Of a stretch of 64,000 nt of DNA, positions 8,218 through 15,847 are shown one piece after another; position 1 is the stretch's first letter, and every line of letters starts with the position of its first letter. Source of the DNA: Granulicella rosea (lineage in GTDB: Bacteria > Acidobacteriota > Terriglobia > Terriglobales > Acidobacteriaceae); the NCBI RefSeq assembly GCF_900188085.1, contig NZ_FZOU01000002.1:124001-188000 (forward strand), given 5' to 3'. Position numbers and translations under genes: made by a program. The notes under the pieces are model-generated. The model did not search any database and had not been told where the DNA came from. It saw nothing but the letters and a program-made list of their open reading frames with translations.

Positions 8218-9231
8218 ATGGCTGCGAAGAAGACGGTAAAGAAGAAGGCGGCGGCAAAGATCAGGAAGATCGGTGTGCTCTTCGGCGTGGAGAATACCTT
8301 TCCCGGCGCGCTGGTCGAGCACATCAACGCGTTGGAGATCGACGGCATTCAGGCAGAGTTCGTCCATTTGGGCGGCGTGCAGGAGGCGTCCGACTCGGGG
8401 TATGCCGTCATCGTCGACCGCATCTCGCACGACATGCCGTTCTACCGGTCGTACCTGAAGAACGCCGCGCTGAGCGGGACGCAGATTGTGAACAACCCGT
8501 TCTGGTGGTCGGCGGACGATAAATTCTTCAATTACGCGCTGGCCTCGAAGCTGGGCGTGGCGGTGCCGAAGACCGTGCTGTTGCCACCGAAGGACTACCC
8601 GCCGCAGATCAACACCCGCTCGCTGCGAAACTTGGAATACCCGCTCGACTGGGCCGGCATCTTCGACTACATCGGCTTTCCGGCCTTCCTGAAGCCGCAC
8701 GACGGCGGCGGCTGGCGCGACGTCTTCCACGTCCACAATCCTGAAGAATTCTTCCGCGCCTACGACCAGACGCGCGACCTCTGCATGACCCTGCAGGCGG
8801 CCGTAAAGTTCAACGAATACTTCAGGTGTTACGTGGTAGGGCAGGAGAAAGTGCGGATTATGCCCTACGACCCGCGCCGTCCGCACGAGCATCGCTACGT
8901 GCTCGACTCGCCGGAGTACGACCCGAAGCTGCTGGCGCGCGTCGAGAAAGACGCCCTCACCTTATGTAAGGCGCTGGGCTATGACCTGAACACAGTGGAG
9001 TTCGCGGTTGAAGACGGCATCCCCTACGCCATCGACTTCATGAATCCCGCGCCGGATGCGGACCTGCACTCGGTCGGCAAGGAGAGCTTTACGTGGATCG
9101 TCGACGAGGTGGCGAAGCTGGCCATCAAGAAGGCGCAGGCTGGGCCAGGGACGCTGGATCTGAACTGGAGCGCGTTCTTGAAAGGGCCGGCGCCGGCGAA
9201 GAAGGCTGCGGCAAAGAAAGTGGCGAAGTAG
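8218..9231 (+). CDS. ATP-grasp carboxylate-amine ligase with lysine-rich ends
   Basis: A 337-residue protein. A basic leader (AAKKTVKKKAAAKIRK) precedes a pre-ATP-grasp domain (IGVLFGVENTFPGALVEHI). It then has the ATP-grasp core: FPAFLKPHDGGGWRDVF is the phosphate-binding loop with the ATP-binding Lys. The C-terminal part NTVEFAVEDGIPYAIDFMNPAPDADLHS carries the metal-binding D/N pair (IDFMNP). The protein ends in another Lys/Ala tail (AKKAAAKKVAK). Enzymes of this fold join a carboxylate to an amine through an acyl phosphate, as in D-Ala-D-Ala ligase or RimK. Substrates are unknown. The next gene is another amide-forming ligase, so both may act on one product. Confidence 0.85.
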   Translation: MAAKKTVKKKAAAKIRKIGVLFGVENTFPGALVEHINALEIDGIQAEFVHLGGVQEASDSGYAVIVDRISHDMPFYRSYLKNAALSGTQIVNNPFWWSADDKFFNYALASKLGVAVPKTVLLPPKDYPPQINTRSLRNLEYPLDWAGIFDYIGFPAFLKPHDGGGWRDVFHVHNPEEFFRAYDQTRDLCMTLQAAVKFNEYFRCYVVGQEKVRIMPYDPRRPHEHRYVLDSPEYDPKLLARVEKDALTLCKALGYDLNTVEFAVEDGIPYAIDFMNPAPDADLHSVGKESFTWIVDEVAKLAIKKAQAGPGTLDLNWSAFLKGPAPAKKAAAKKVAK

Positions 9232-9255
9232 CCCAAGCCTTGCAATAAGACACAA

Positions 9256-9285
9256 GCAGATCCTTCGCTTCGCTCAGGATGACAA
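9256..9285. repeat. Dispersed palindromic repeat, copy 1
   Basis: Copy of the intergenic element GCAGA-TCCTTCGC-TTCGCTCAGGA-TGACAA. It is an imperfect palindrome (TCCT...AGGA) in the gap before the GCS2 ligase gene, and a partial second copy (GCGAAGGATGACAA) follows at about 9294-9307. Near-identical copies occur at 31436-31465 and, more divergent, at 34099-34121 and 30476-30505. Confidence 0.8.
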
Positions 9286-9328
9286 GCAGATTTGCGAAGG
9301 ATGACAAAACCCAGAGGTGAGGTAGGGA

Positions 9329-10432
9329 ATGCGGCCAAGTTTTACGCTGGGCATTGAAGAGGAGTACCAGACCATCGATCCTGTGACCCGCGACCTCCGC
9401 TCGCACATTGCGACCGAGATGCTGGCCAAGGGCAAGGTGCGGCTGGAGGAGCGCGTCAAGGCCGAGATGCACCAGTCCGTCATCGAGGTCGGCACGCGTA
9501 TCTGCAAGAACATCCAGGAGGCCCAGCAGGATCTCTTCGACCTGCGCCGGAACATGATCTCGCTCGCCGAGGAGCACGGCCTCGTGCTGGTCGCCGGCGC
9601 GACGCATCCCTTCGCCGACTGGCAGATGCAGGAGATCTACCCCGATCCGCGCTACGCCCAGGTCGTGGAAGACCTGCAGCTTGTTGCAAGGTCCAACTTG
9701 ATCTTTGGTCTGCATGTGCATGTAGGGATTGAGGATAGAGAAGCGGCAATTCGCATCATGAATTCGCTGCGCTACTTTCTCCCGCACATCCTCGCGCTCT
9801 CGACCAACTCGCCCTTCTGGATGGGGCTTGAGACGGGTTATAAGAGCTATCGCGCAAAGGTCTTCGAGCACTTTCCGCGAACGAATCTGCCGGATTCCTT
9901 CGCCAGCTACTCGGAGTTCGAGAGCTACGTGAACCTGCTCATCAAGACCAACTGCATCGACAATGCGAAGAAGATCTGGTGGGATATCCGGCCGCATCCG
10001 TTCTTCGAGACGGTCGAGGTCCGCATCTGCGACATTCCGCTCTCGGCGAAGGAGTCGATTGCGATTGCGGCGCTCATTCAGGCGACGGCCTGCAAGCTGT
10101 GGCACCTGCATTCGGGCAACGTGGACTTCCGCCAGTACTCGCGCGCGCTGCTGATGGAGAACAAGTTCCGCGCCGTGCGCTACGGGCTCGACGGCAAACT
10201 GATCGACTTCGGCAAGCAGACCGAGGTTCCGGTGCGTGACTTGATCATCGAGTACCTCGCCTTCGTCGACGACGTGCTGGACGAGCTGGGCAGCCGGGAA
10301 GAGATTGGCTACATCCACACGATGCTCGAACGCGGCTCCGGCGCCGACCGGCAGTTGAAGGTCTTTCGCGAGACCGGCGACCTGAAGGCGGTGGTCGACT
10401 ACATGGCGGCGGAGACGCGCGCCGGATTGTAG
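9329..10432 (+). CDS. GCS2-type carboxylate-amine ligase (YbdK family)
   Basis: A 367-residue protein of the glutamate-cysteine ligase 2 fold (glutamine-synthetase superfamily). Signatures are the N-terminal metal-binding TLGIEEEYQTID, LIFGLHVHVGIED, NSPFWMG, and WWDIRPHPFFETVEVRICD. E. coli YbdK has weak gamma-glutamylcysteine ligase activity in vitro, but most members act on unknown carboxylate/amine pairs. A Shine-Dalgarno-like AGGTGAGGTAGGG precedes ATG 9329. It lies between an ATP-grasp ligase and an M29-like aminopeptidase, so a role in making or trimming a small peptide or amide is likely. Confidence 0.9.
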   Translation: MRPSFTLGIEEEYQTIDPVTRDLRSHIATEMLAKGKVRLEERVKAEMHQSVIEVGTRICKNIQEAQQDLFDLRRNMISLAEEHGLVLVAGATHPFADWQMQEIYPDPRYAQVVEDLQLVARSNLIFGLHVHVGIEDREAAIRIMNSLRYFLPHILALSTNSPFWMGLETGYKSYRAKVFEHFPRTNLPDSFASYSEFESYVNLLIKTNCIDNAKKIWWDIRPHPFFETVEVRICDIPLSAKESIAIAALIQATACKLWHLHSGNVDFRQYSRALLMENKFRAVRYGLDGKLIDFGKQTEVPVRDLIIEYLAFVDDVLDELGSREEIGYIHTMLERGSGADRQLKVFRETGDLKAVVDYMAAETRAGL

Positions 10433-10500
10433 AACGAGGGAACAGGGACAAGGGAATCGGCTCTGCGTTTCCGCATTGCCGATTGCGGTATGCTAAAGAC

Positions 10501-11592
10501 ATGTTAATGGGTGTTGAACAACAGATAACGGTCGTCTCTCCCGAAGCTCCGGCTGGACGGACCGATCTGCGTTCGGTCCCGTTTCCGGAATCCTTTACCG
10601 ATGGCGCGCGCAACGCCGTCACCACCTGCCTGCGCATCCAGCGGGAAGAAAAAGTGACGTTGATCACGGATCGCAGTTGCATCGCGATTGCCGCGTCGCT
10701 GGCGCTCGAACTCGATGCAATCGGCTGCGCCTGGAACGCCTTCGTGCTCGAAGACATTGCGCCGCGGCCCCTTGCCGGGATGCCGGAGGTTGTCCTCGAA
10801 GACATGGAGTCCTCGCAGGTCAGCATCTTCGCGGTCGAGGTGCAGCCGAACGAGCTGCGCAGTCGGATGGAGATGACCGACGTGGTCAATCGCCGGCGCA
10901 TGCGCCACGCGCACATGGTGAACATCACCGCTGAGATTATGACGCAGGGCATGCGCGCGGACTTTCTCGCCATCGACCGGTTGAGCCAGGCGGTGCTGGA
11001 TAAGGTCCGCCAGGCAACCTACGTCCGCGCGACCACGCCCGCGGGCACCGACATCCACGCGCAGCTCTCGCCCGACTATCGCTGGTTCAAGACCTCTGGC
11101 ATCATCAGCACGGAGAAGTGGGGCAATCTGCCCGGCGGCGAGTGCTTCACCGCGCCGGGAGAGGTCAATGGCGTCTTCGTGGTCGACGGCGTTGTCGGCG
11201 ACTTCCTTTGCAAGACATACGGCCTGTTGCAGAAGTATCCGCTGACGATCCATATCGAAGGCAACCGCATCGTGCGCGCCACCTCGCCGAACAAGGAGCT
11301 CGAACGCGATTTCTGGGCCTACACGCATACGGATGAGAACTCCGACCGTGTAGGCGAATTTGCCATCGGGACCAACATCGGGGTCGAGCGCGTGATCGGC
11401 AATATCCTCCAGGACGAAAAGTTTCCCGGCATCCACATCGCCTTCGGCGACCCATACGGCGCTCACACCGGCGCGCCGTGGAAGAGCTCGACCCACATCG
11501 ATGTCGTGGGGCTGGAGTTCAGCATCTGGCTTGGAAACGCTGCGGGCGAAGAGCAGATCATGCGTGACGGCGTCTTCCTGCTCGACGTATAG
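10501..11592 (+). CDS. M29-like aminopeptidase (AmpS/aminopeptidase T family)
   Basis: A 363-residue soluble protein. The C-terminal half has the pattern of M29 metallo-aminopeptidases: acidic ligands in NLPGGECFTAPGE and VGEFAIGTNIG, then HIAFGDPYG and STHIDVVG (HxD), with the family's split His/His/Asp metal site. The N-terminal half has the related Rossmann-like region. M29 enzymes remove N-terminal residues from short peptides with a two-metal centre. The start is ATG 10501, with ATG 10507 as an alternative. Placed after two amide-forming ligases, it might process the product or recycle it. Confidence 0.75.
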   Translation: MLMGVEQQITVVSPEAPAGRTDLRSVPFPESFTDGARNAVTTCLRIQREEKVTLITDRSCIAIAASLALELDAIGCAWNAFVLEDIAPRPLAGMPEVVLEDMESSQVSIFAVEVQPNELRSRMEMTDVVNRRRMRHAHMVNITAEIMTQGMRADFLAIDRLSQAVLDKVRQATYVRATTPAGTDIHAQLSPDYRWFKTSGIISTEKWGNLPGGECFTAPGEVNGVFVVDGVVGDFLCKTYGLLQKYPLTIHIEGNRIVRATSPNKELERDFWAYTHTDENSDRVGEFAIGTNIGVERVIGNILQDEKFPGIHIAFGDPYGAHTGAPWKSSTHIDVVGLEFSIWLGNAAGEEQIMRDGVFLLDV

Positions 11593-11625
11593 CGGCCCAG
11601 GCCCGGTCGGGTGCATCATAGACAC

Positions 11626-12585
11626 ATGAGCTTGGGACAGACGAAAAACCTTGGAAATTCGGAGATGGCTCTCACTGCCATCGGCTTTGGCGCATGGGCG
11701 ATCGGCGGCGGCGACTGGCAGTTTGCCTGGGGGCATCAAGAAGACAAGGAGTCGATCGAAGCGATCCTCCGCGCACTTGATGCTGGAATCAACTGGATCG
11801 ACACCGCGGCCGTCTACGGTCTCGGGCACTCGGAAGAGGTGGTCGGCCAGGCTCTCAAGCAGAGTTCCGCCAAGCCGTATGTCTTCACCAAGTGCAGCAT
11901 GACCTGGGGTGAAGATCGCAAGATCGTCCAAACGATGAAGAAGATTCGCGAGGAGGCGGAAGCAAGCCTGCGCCGCCTCGGCGTCGACGTCATCGATCTC
12001 TATCAGATCCACTGGCCGGTTCCGGACAATGAGATCGAAGAGGGCTGGACAACAATGGCCGAGCTTCAGCGCGAAGGCAAGGTGCGGTACATCGGCGCGT
12101 CCAACTTTTCGGTTGCGCAGATGGAGCGCGCGCTGAAGATTGCGCCCATCACCTCGTTGCAGCCGCCCTATTCCATGCTGAATCGCAACGTCGAGGCGGA
12201 GATTCTGCCATTCTGCGCGAAGCACGGCATTGGCGTCATCAACTACTCGCCGATGCAGTCCGGGCTGTTGACGGGCGCGATGACGAAAGAACGTGTCCAG
12301 CAGATGCCAAAGGACGACTTCCGCCGCAACGCGAAGCAGTTTCAGGAGCCGCTCCTTTCGCGCAACCTGGAGCTGGCGAGCCTGCTCGGAGAGATTGGCG
12401 CGCCGCACGGCGTGAGCGCCGGTGTGGTCGCGATCGCATGGACCCTGGCAAACCCTGCCATCACCGCAGCTATCGTCGGCGGACGCAGCGGAAAGCAGGT
12501 TGACGGCATCCTGCCGGCGGCGAGCTTCCGGCTGAGTGAGCCCGAGATGAAAAAGGTTGCAGATTTCCTTGCATCTCATCAATAA
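11626..12585 (+). CDS. Aldo/keto reductase
   Basis: A 319-residue AKR. It has the TIM-barrel segments TAIGFGAWAIGGG, the catalytic Asp and Tyr in NWIDTAAVYGLGHSEE, Lys in YVFTKCS, and the active-site His in LYQIHWPVP. The NADPH-binding C terminus is AITAAIVGGRSGKQVD. The family reduces aldehydes and ketones with NAD(P)H. The spacing (33 bases after the aminopeptidase, 39 before the next gene) and shared direction argue it belongs to the ligase operon. Substrate unknown. Confidence 0.9.
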   Translation: MSLGQTKNLGNSEMALTAIGFGAWAIGGGDWQFAWGHQEDKESIEAILRALDAGINWIDTAAVYGLGHSEEVVGQALKQSSAKPYVFTKCSMTWGEDRKIVQTMKKIREEAEASLRRLGVDVIDLYQIHWPVPDNEIEEGWTTMAELQREGKVRYIGASNFSVAQMERALKIAPITSLQPPYSMLNRNVEAEILPFCAKHGIGVINYSPMQSGLLTGAMTKERVQQMPKDDFRRNAKQFQEPLLSRNLELASLLGEIGAPHGVSAGVVAIAWTLANPAITAAIVGGRSGKQVDGILPAASFRLSEPEMKKVADFLASHQ

Positions 12586-12624
12586 CAGGAGTCTGCAAGG
12601 GAAGGCGCAGGATAGACTCACACC

Positions 12625-13848
12625 ATGCTTCAGCCGCTTCGCGCAGAGTTCAACCAGACGAAGTTCAGCCCGGAGCGGTACGCCGCGCTGGTGGAGCATC
12701 TCTGCGAACGGACGCGCGCTCGCATTGAGTTTCGCATCTGTGAGACGCCGGTCTTTCTGCCGCAGGCTTTGCTCGAAGAGATGGCTGACGCTGGCCGCGT
12801 CCTGACCCACCAGTTGATCGACAACCCAGAGTACATGCGGCTTTCGGACGGCGCCATTCCTGAGCGGTACCGGCTGGGCAACGACAACCCCCGGCCAAAC
12901 TTCATGACGGTCGACTTCGGCGTCGTTCGCGGCGAGGACGGTCTGCTGCGTCCGAAGCTGGTGGAGCTGCAGGCATTCCCATCGGTCTTCGGCTATCAGG
13001 ATTTGCTGGCCCGGTCGTATCGCGAGGTCTACGGACTGGACCCATCGCTGAGCGGCTACCTCGACGGCCACACCGAGGCGAGCTACTGGGAGTTGCTACG
13101 CCGAACCATCGTCGGCAGTCACGACCCGCGGCATGTTGTGTTGCTGGAGGTCGATCCCGAAGGCCAGAAGACGCTGCCCGACTTCCATGTCTACGAGGAC
13201 CGTCTGAGCATCGCGACCGTCGATATTGCGAAGGTGAAGCAGGAGGGCCGCAGGCTTTTCTACCAGCGCGACGGGGAGTGGATCGCGATCAAGCGCATCT
13301 TCAACCGCACCATCGTCGACGAGCTGGAGCGCCGGGGCATCGTGCCGGGCTTCGACTACCGCGATGAACTCGACGTCGAGTGGGCCGGGCATCCGAACTG
13401 GTACTTTCGGATCAGCAAGTTCTCGATCCCGCACCTCCATCACCCATCGGTGCCGACGGCGGTCTTTCTGGACGACTGGTTCGCGGGGCGCGGACGTGAT
13501 CGTCTTCCCGAGTCGCGCGAGGAGATTCTGTTAAAGCCGCTCTATTCGTTTGCCGGAAAGGGAATCCAGTTCGCGCCGACCGATGCGGAGCTGGCGGCGA
13601 TTCCAGAGGCGGACCGGTCTCTCTATCTGTTGCAGGAGCGCGTCCACTTCGAGCCGCTGATCGAAACGCCGTTCGGCATGACGCAGGCCGAAGTTCGCAT
13701 TATGTATGTGTGGCCGGACGACGAACCGGCGATGCGGCCGCTCATCAGCCTGGTGCGGCTTGGCCGCGGATTGATGATGGGCGTAGACCATAACAGGAAT
13801 CAGGAGTGGGTTGGCGGCTCGGCTGCGCTCGTCCCAAAACAGTTGTAG
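12625..13848 (+). CDS. ATP-grasp-like protein of unknown substrate
   Basis: A 407-residue soluble protein not assignable to a named family by eye. The segment EEILLKPLYSFAGKGIQF looks like the glycine-rich ATP-phosphate loop of ATP-grasp enzymes. MTVDFGVVRGEDGLLRPKLVELQAFPSVFGYQDLL suggests an acidic metal-binding region in the N-terminal half, as in the glutathionylspermidine-synthetase-like or permuted ATP-grasp proteins. It ends with a conserved-looking LVRLGRGLMMGVDHNRNQEWVGG. It is the last gene of the ligase operon. A second ATP-grasp beside the one at 8218 would allow a two-step ligation; a fold search is needed to confirm the fold. Confidence 0.6.
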   Translation: MLQPLRAEFNQTKFSPERYAALVEHLCERTRARIEFRICETPVFLPQALLEEMADAGRVLTHQLIDNPEYMRLSDGAIPERYRLGNDNPRPNFMTVDFGVVRGEDGLLRPKLVELQAFPSVFGYQDLLARSYREVYGLDPSLSGYLDGHTEASYWELLRRTIVGSHDPRHVVLLEVDPEGQKTLPDFHVYEDRLSIATVDIAKVKQEGRRLFYQRDGEWIAIKRIFNRTIVDELERRGIVPGFDYRDELDVEWAGHPNWYFRISKFSIPHLHHPSVPTAVFLDDWFAGRGRDRLPESREEILLKPLYSFAGKGIQFAPTDAELAAIPEADRSLYLLQERVHFEPLIETPFGMTQAEVRIMYVWPDDEPAMRPLISLVRLGRGLMMGVDHNRNQEWVGGSAALVPKQL

Positions 13849-13911
13849 AACCGCCCCTCATAATAAAGCCCTGATGGGGCAGTGGTTGAGATAAACTTTT
13901 CGCGGTGGACT

Positions 13912-14280
13912 ATGTCGATGAAGCTGGTTGCGGATCTTCCGCGAGGAGAACGAAAAGGCTCCTGGAGCACAGCGGGATCAACCGATCCGGTCAGAACGGC
14001 CGTGCGGTTCCCGATGCAGTTGGCAATCCGGATCAAGACCGAAGACGGCGAGATCGAGGCCGTGACGGAGAACATTTCGGCGAATGGAATTCTGTTTAGT
14101 GGTGAAAGTCTGCCAGCGGTCGATAGCAGAATCGAGTTCACTATCGATATGCCGGCTTCGGTGATGGGTTCCGCGAGCGATGTCTCGATCCACTGCACCG
14201 GACGTGTCGTACGGCATCAGGTTAAAGGTGACTTGAAGCAGGCGGCGGCAATTATCGATGAATATTTTTTGAAGGCTTGA
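13912..14280 (+). CDS. PilZ-domain protein (c-di-GMP-binding type)
   Basis: A 122-residue protein with a PilZ domain from about residue 25: RTAVRFPMQLAIRIKT, the NISANGILFSG segment (equivalent of the D/NxSxxG motif), and a closing beta-strand region CTGRVVRHQ. The canonical RxxxR is only partly present: basic residues precede the domain, but the exact pair is unclear. PilZ proteins couple c-di-GMP to motility, exopolysaccharide or transcription. The stop is three bases from the start of the response-regulator gene, so the two are almost certainly translated from one transcript. ATG 13918 is an alternative start. Confidence 0.75.
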   Translation: MSMKLVADLPRGERKGSWSTAGSTDPVRTAVRFPMQLAIRIKTEDGEIEAVTENISANGILFSGESLPAVDSRIEFTIDMPASVMGSASDVSIHCTGRVVRHQVKGDLKQAAAIIDEYFLKA

Positions 14281-14283
14281 TGG

Positions 14284-15069
14284 ATGGCATTAATGGACTT
14301 TAGTTCGAATGCGGCACCCGAGGGGATGGAGACGGAGCTCGACGGCACGCCGGCGATCCGGGTCATTCTGGCCGATTCGCAGGCGATCTACCGGGTTGGC
14401 ATGAAGAAGGTCTTCGCTCTGGAGGACGACATTCGCGTCGTTGCCCAGGCGGAGACGCTGACGCATCTCTATACGGCTTTGCAGCGATTCCCGACAGACG
14501 TAGTTGTGCTCGAAGGTCAACTGATCGCCGGCACGGTCAACGCGATTCCCGAGCTCGTGCGTCGCGCTCCTGACGCGAAGCTGATCGTGCAGGTGGTGGA
14601 GAGCGACGAGACGAACACCGTGGAACTCTATCGGCGCGGTGTGCGCGGGGTTGTCCCGCGGTCGATCTCGCCCGATCTGCTGATCAAGTGCGTGCGCAAG
14701 ATCGCCGACGGCGAAACCTGGATCGATAACCAGTCGATCAGCTGGGTCATCGAGGCTTACCGCGCTCAGGCCAGCTCGCTGACCAGCCCGCGCAGCCAGC
14801 CGAAGCTCTCGAAGAAGGAGCTGGCGATTATCTCCTGCATCACGCGCGGTATGCGCAATAAGGAGATCGCCTACCAGATCGGCACCACCGAGCAGGTCAT
14901 CAAGAACTACCTGCGCAAGGTCTACGATAAGCTCGGCGTCTCCGACCGGCTGGAGCTGGCGCTCTACTGCCTGCACCATCAGATTCTGAAGAAGTACAAC
15001 AGCGAGCCAGAGGATGTGCTTCTGGCTGCTCCTGAGGCCAACGGCGGCGCGCGGACGGCCAAGGTCTAG
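14284..15069 (+). CDS. LuxR/NarL-type regulator with degenerate receiver domain
   Basis: A 261-residue protein. An N-terminal receiver-like domain (about residues 22-140, from AIRVILADSQAIYRVGM) is joined to a C-terminal LuxR-type helix-turn-helix (KLSKKELAIISCITRGMRNKEIAYQIGTTEQVIKNYLRKVYDKLGV). At the position of the phosphoacceptor Asp the sequence reads DVVVLEGQL, with Glu. The usual acidic pair is reduced to LADS, and the conserved Lys region reads VVPRSIS. This suggests a phosphorylation-independent or constitutively active receiver. It is linked to the PilZ gene and followed by a strong bidirectional terminator. Confidence 0.88.
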   Translation: MALMDFSSNAAPEGMETELDGTPAIRVILADSQAIYRVGMKKVFALEDDIRVVAQAETLTHLYTALQRFPTDVVVLEGQLIAGTVNAIPELVRRAPDAKLIVQVVESDETNTVELYRRGVRGVVPRSISPDLLIKCVRKIADGETWIDNQSISWVIEAYRAQASSLTSPRSQPKLSKKELAIISCITRGMRNKEIAYQIGTTEQVIKNYLRKVYDKLGVSDRLELALYCLHHQILKKYNSEPEDVLLAAPEANGGARTAKV

Positions 15070-15097
15070 GGGAGAGCGGTATCGGTGATTCACAAGA

Positions 15098-15127
15098 AAA
15101 GGCCTCGCGGTCATCCGCGAGGCCTTT
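15098..15127. terminator. Bidirectional terminator between LuxR regulator and yceI
   Basis: A perfect 13-bp stem (AAAGGCCTCGCGG / CCGCGAGGCCTTT) with a four-base TCAT loop and A/T flanks on both sides, lying between convergent genes. It should stop transcription in both directions. Confidence 0.9.
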
Positions 15128-15144
15128 GTTGACTACGCTGCTGC

Positions 15145-15726
15145 TTACTGCTTGTCCATCTCGATATCGATCGTGAACTTTACATCGTCGCCGAGGATGG
15201 GAGCCGAGAACTTCGGTCCGAACTTGAAGTCCGTCCGATGAAGGACGCCCGAAGCCGAGAAGCCGCTGATGGTCTTGCCACCCTGGCCCTTTTGCGCCGG
15301 CGCCGGGCCGTCGAGGTCGAGCGTCACGGGCTTGGTCACGCCGCTGATGGTCAGCAGGCCGACGAGCTGCAGCTTGCCGCCTGCGTTGGTGACGCCGGTG
15401 GACTTGAAGCTCATCGTCGGGTTGTTCGCGATGTCGAAGAAGTCCGGGCTCTTGAGGTGCGTGTCGCGCGCGTCCACGCCCGTGGATACGGTCTTGGTCT
15501 CGATGGTGGCCTCGACGCTGGACTTGGTCAGGTTCTTCTCGTCGAGCAGAACCGTGCCCTTGACGCCGCCGAGCGAGCCGTGCACATTCGAGACGCCCAT
15601 GTGGCGGATGGTGAACTCGACGCTTGAGTGGGCGGTGTCGATCGTCCAGGCCGAGGTCTGGGCGAAGGCTGGGGCGGACAGGAGCGTGGCTCCGGCGAGG
15701 GCAAGCAGGGCGGTACGAATCTTCAT
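15145..15726 (-). CDS. YceI family periplasmic protein
   Basis: A 193-residue secreted protein with a signal peptide ending in LLSAPAFAQT. It has the YceI lipocalin-like barrel: SAWTIDTAHSSVEFTIRHMGVSNVHGSLGGVKG near the N terminus and HRTDFKFGPKF near the C terminus, which are conserved in the family. YceI proteins bind polyprenoid or long-chain lipids in the periplasm. Shine-Dalgarno AGAGG precedes ATG 15726. It converges on the regulator gene across the shared terminator. Confidence 0.92.
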   Translation of the reverse strand: MKIRTALLALAGATLLSAPAFAQTSAWTIDTAHSSVEFTIRHMGVSNVHGSLGGVKGTVLLDEKNLTKSSVEATIETKTVSTGVDARDTHLKSPDFFDIANNPTMSFKSTGVTNAGGKLQLVGLLTISGVTKPVTLDLDGPAPAQKGQGGKTISGFSASGVLHRTDFKFGPKFSAPILGDDVKFTIDIEMDKQ

Positions 15727-15847
15727 GGGTCTAACCTCTTTCGAATGGGCTGACGTTCGCAGCTAAATCATGTTAGCTGAAACAGTTGAAATTTTGATGT
15801 TGCAACTTGTAATTTGATTCGAGAGAATTTTCAGGCCGGATGCTAGC

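Noticed and set aside
10504-13071. 855-codon open frame on the minus strand across the ligase operon
   Set aside because: Composition artefact; no motif, and the plus-strand genes have strong family signatures.
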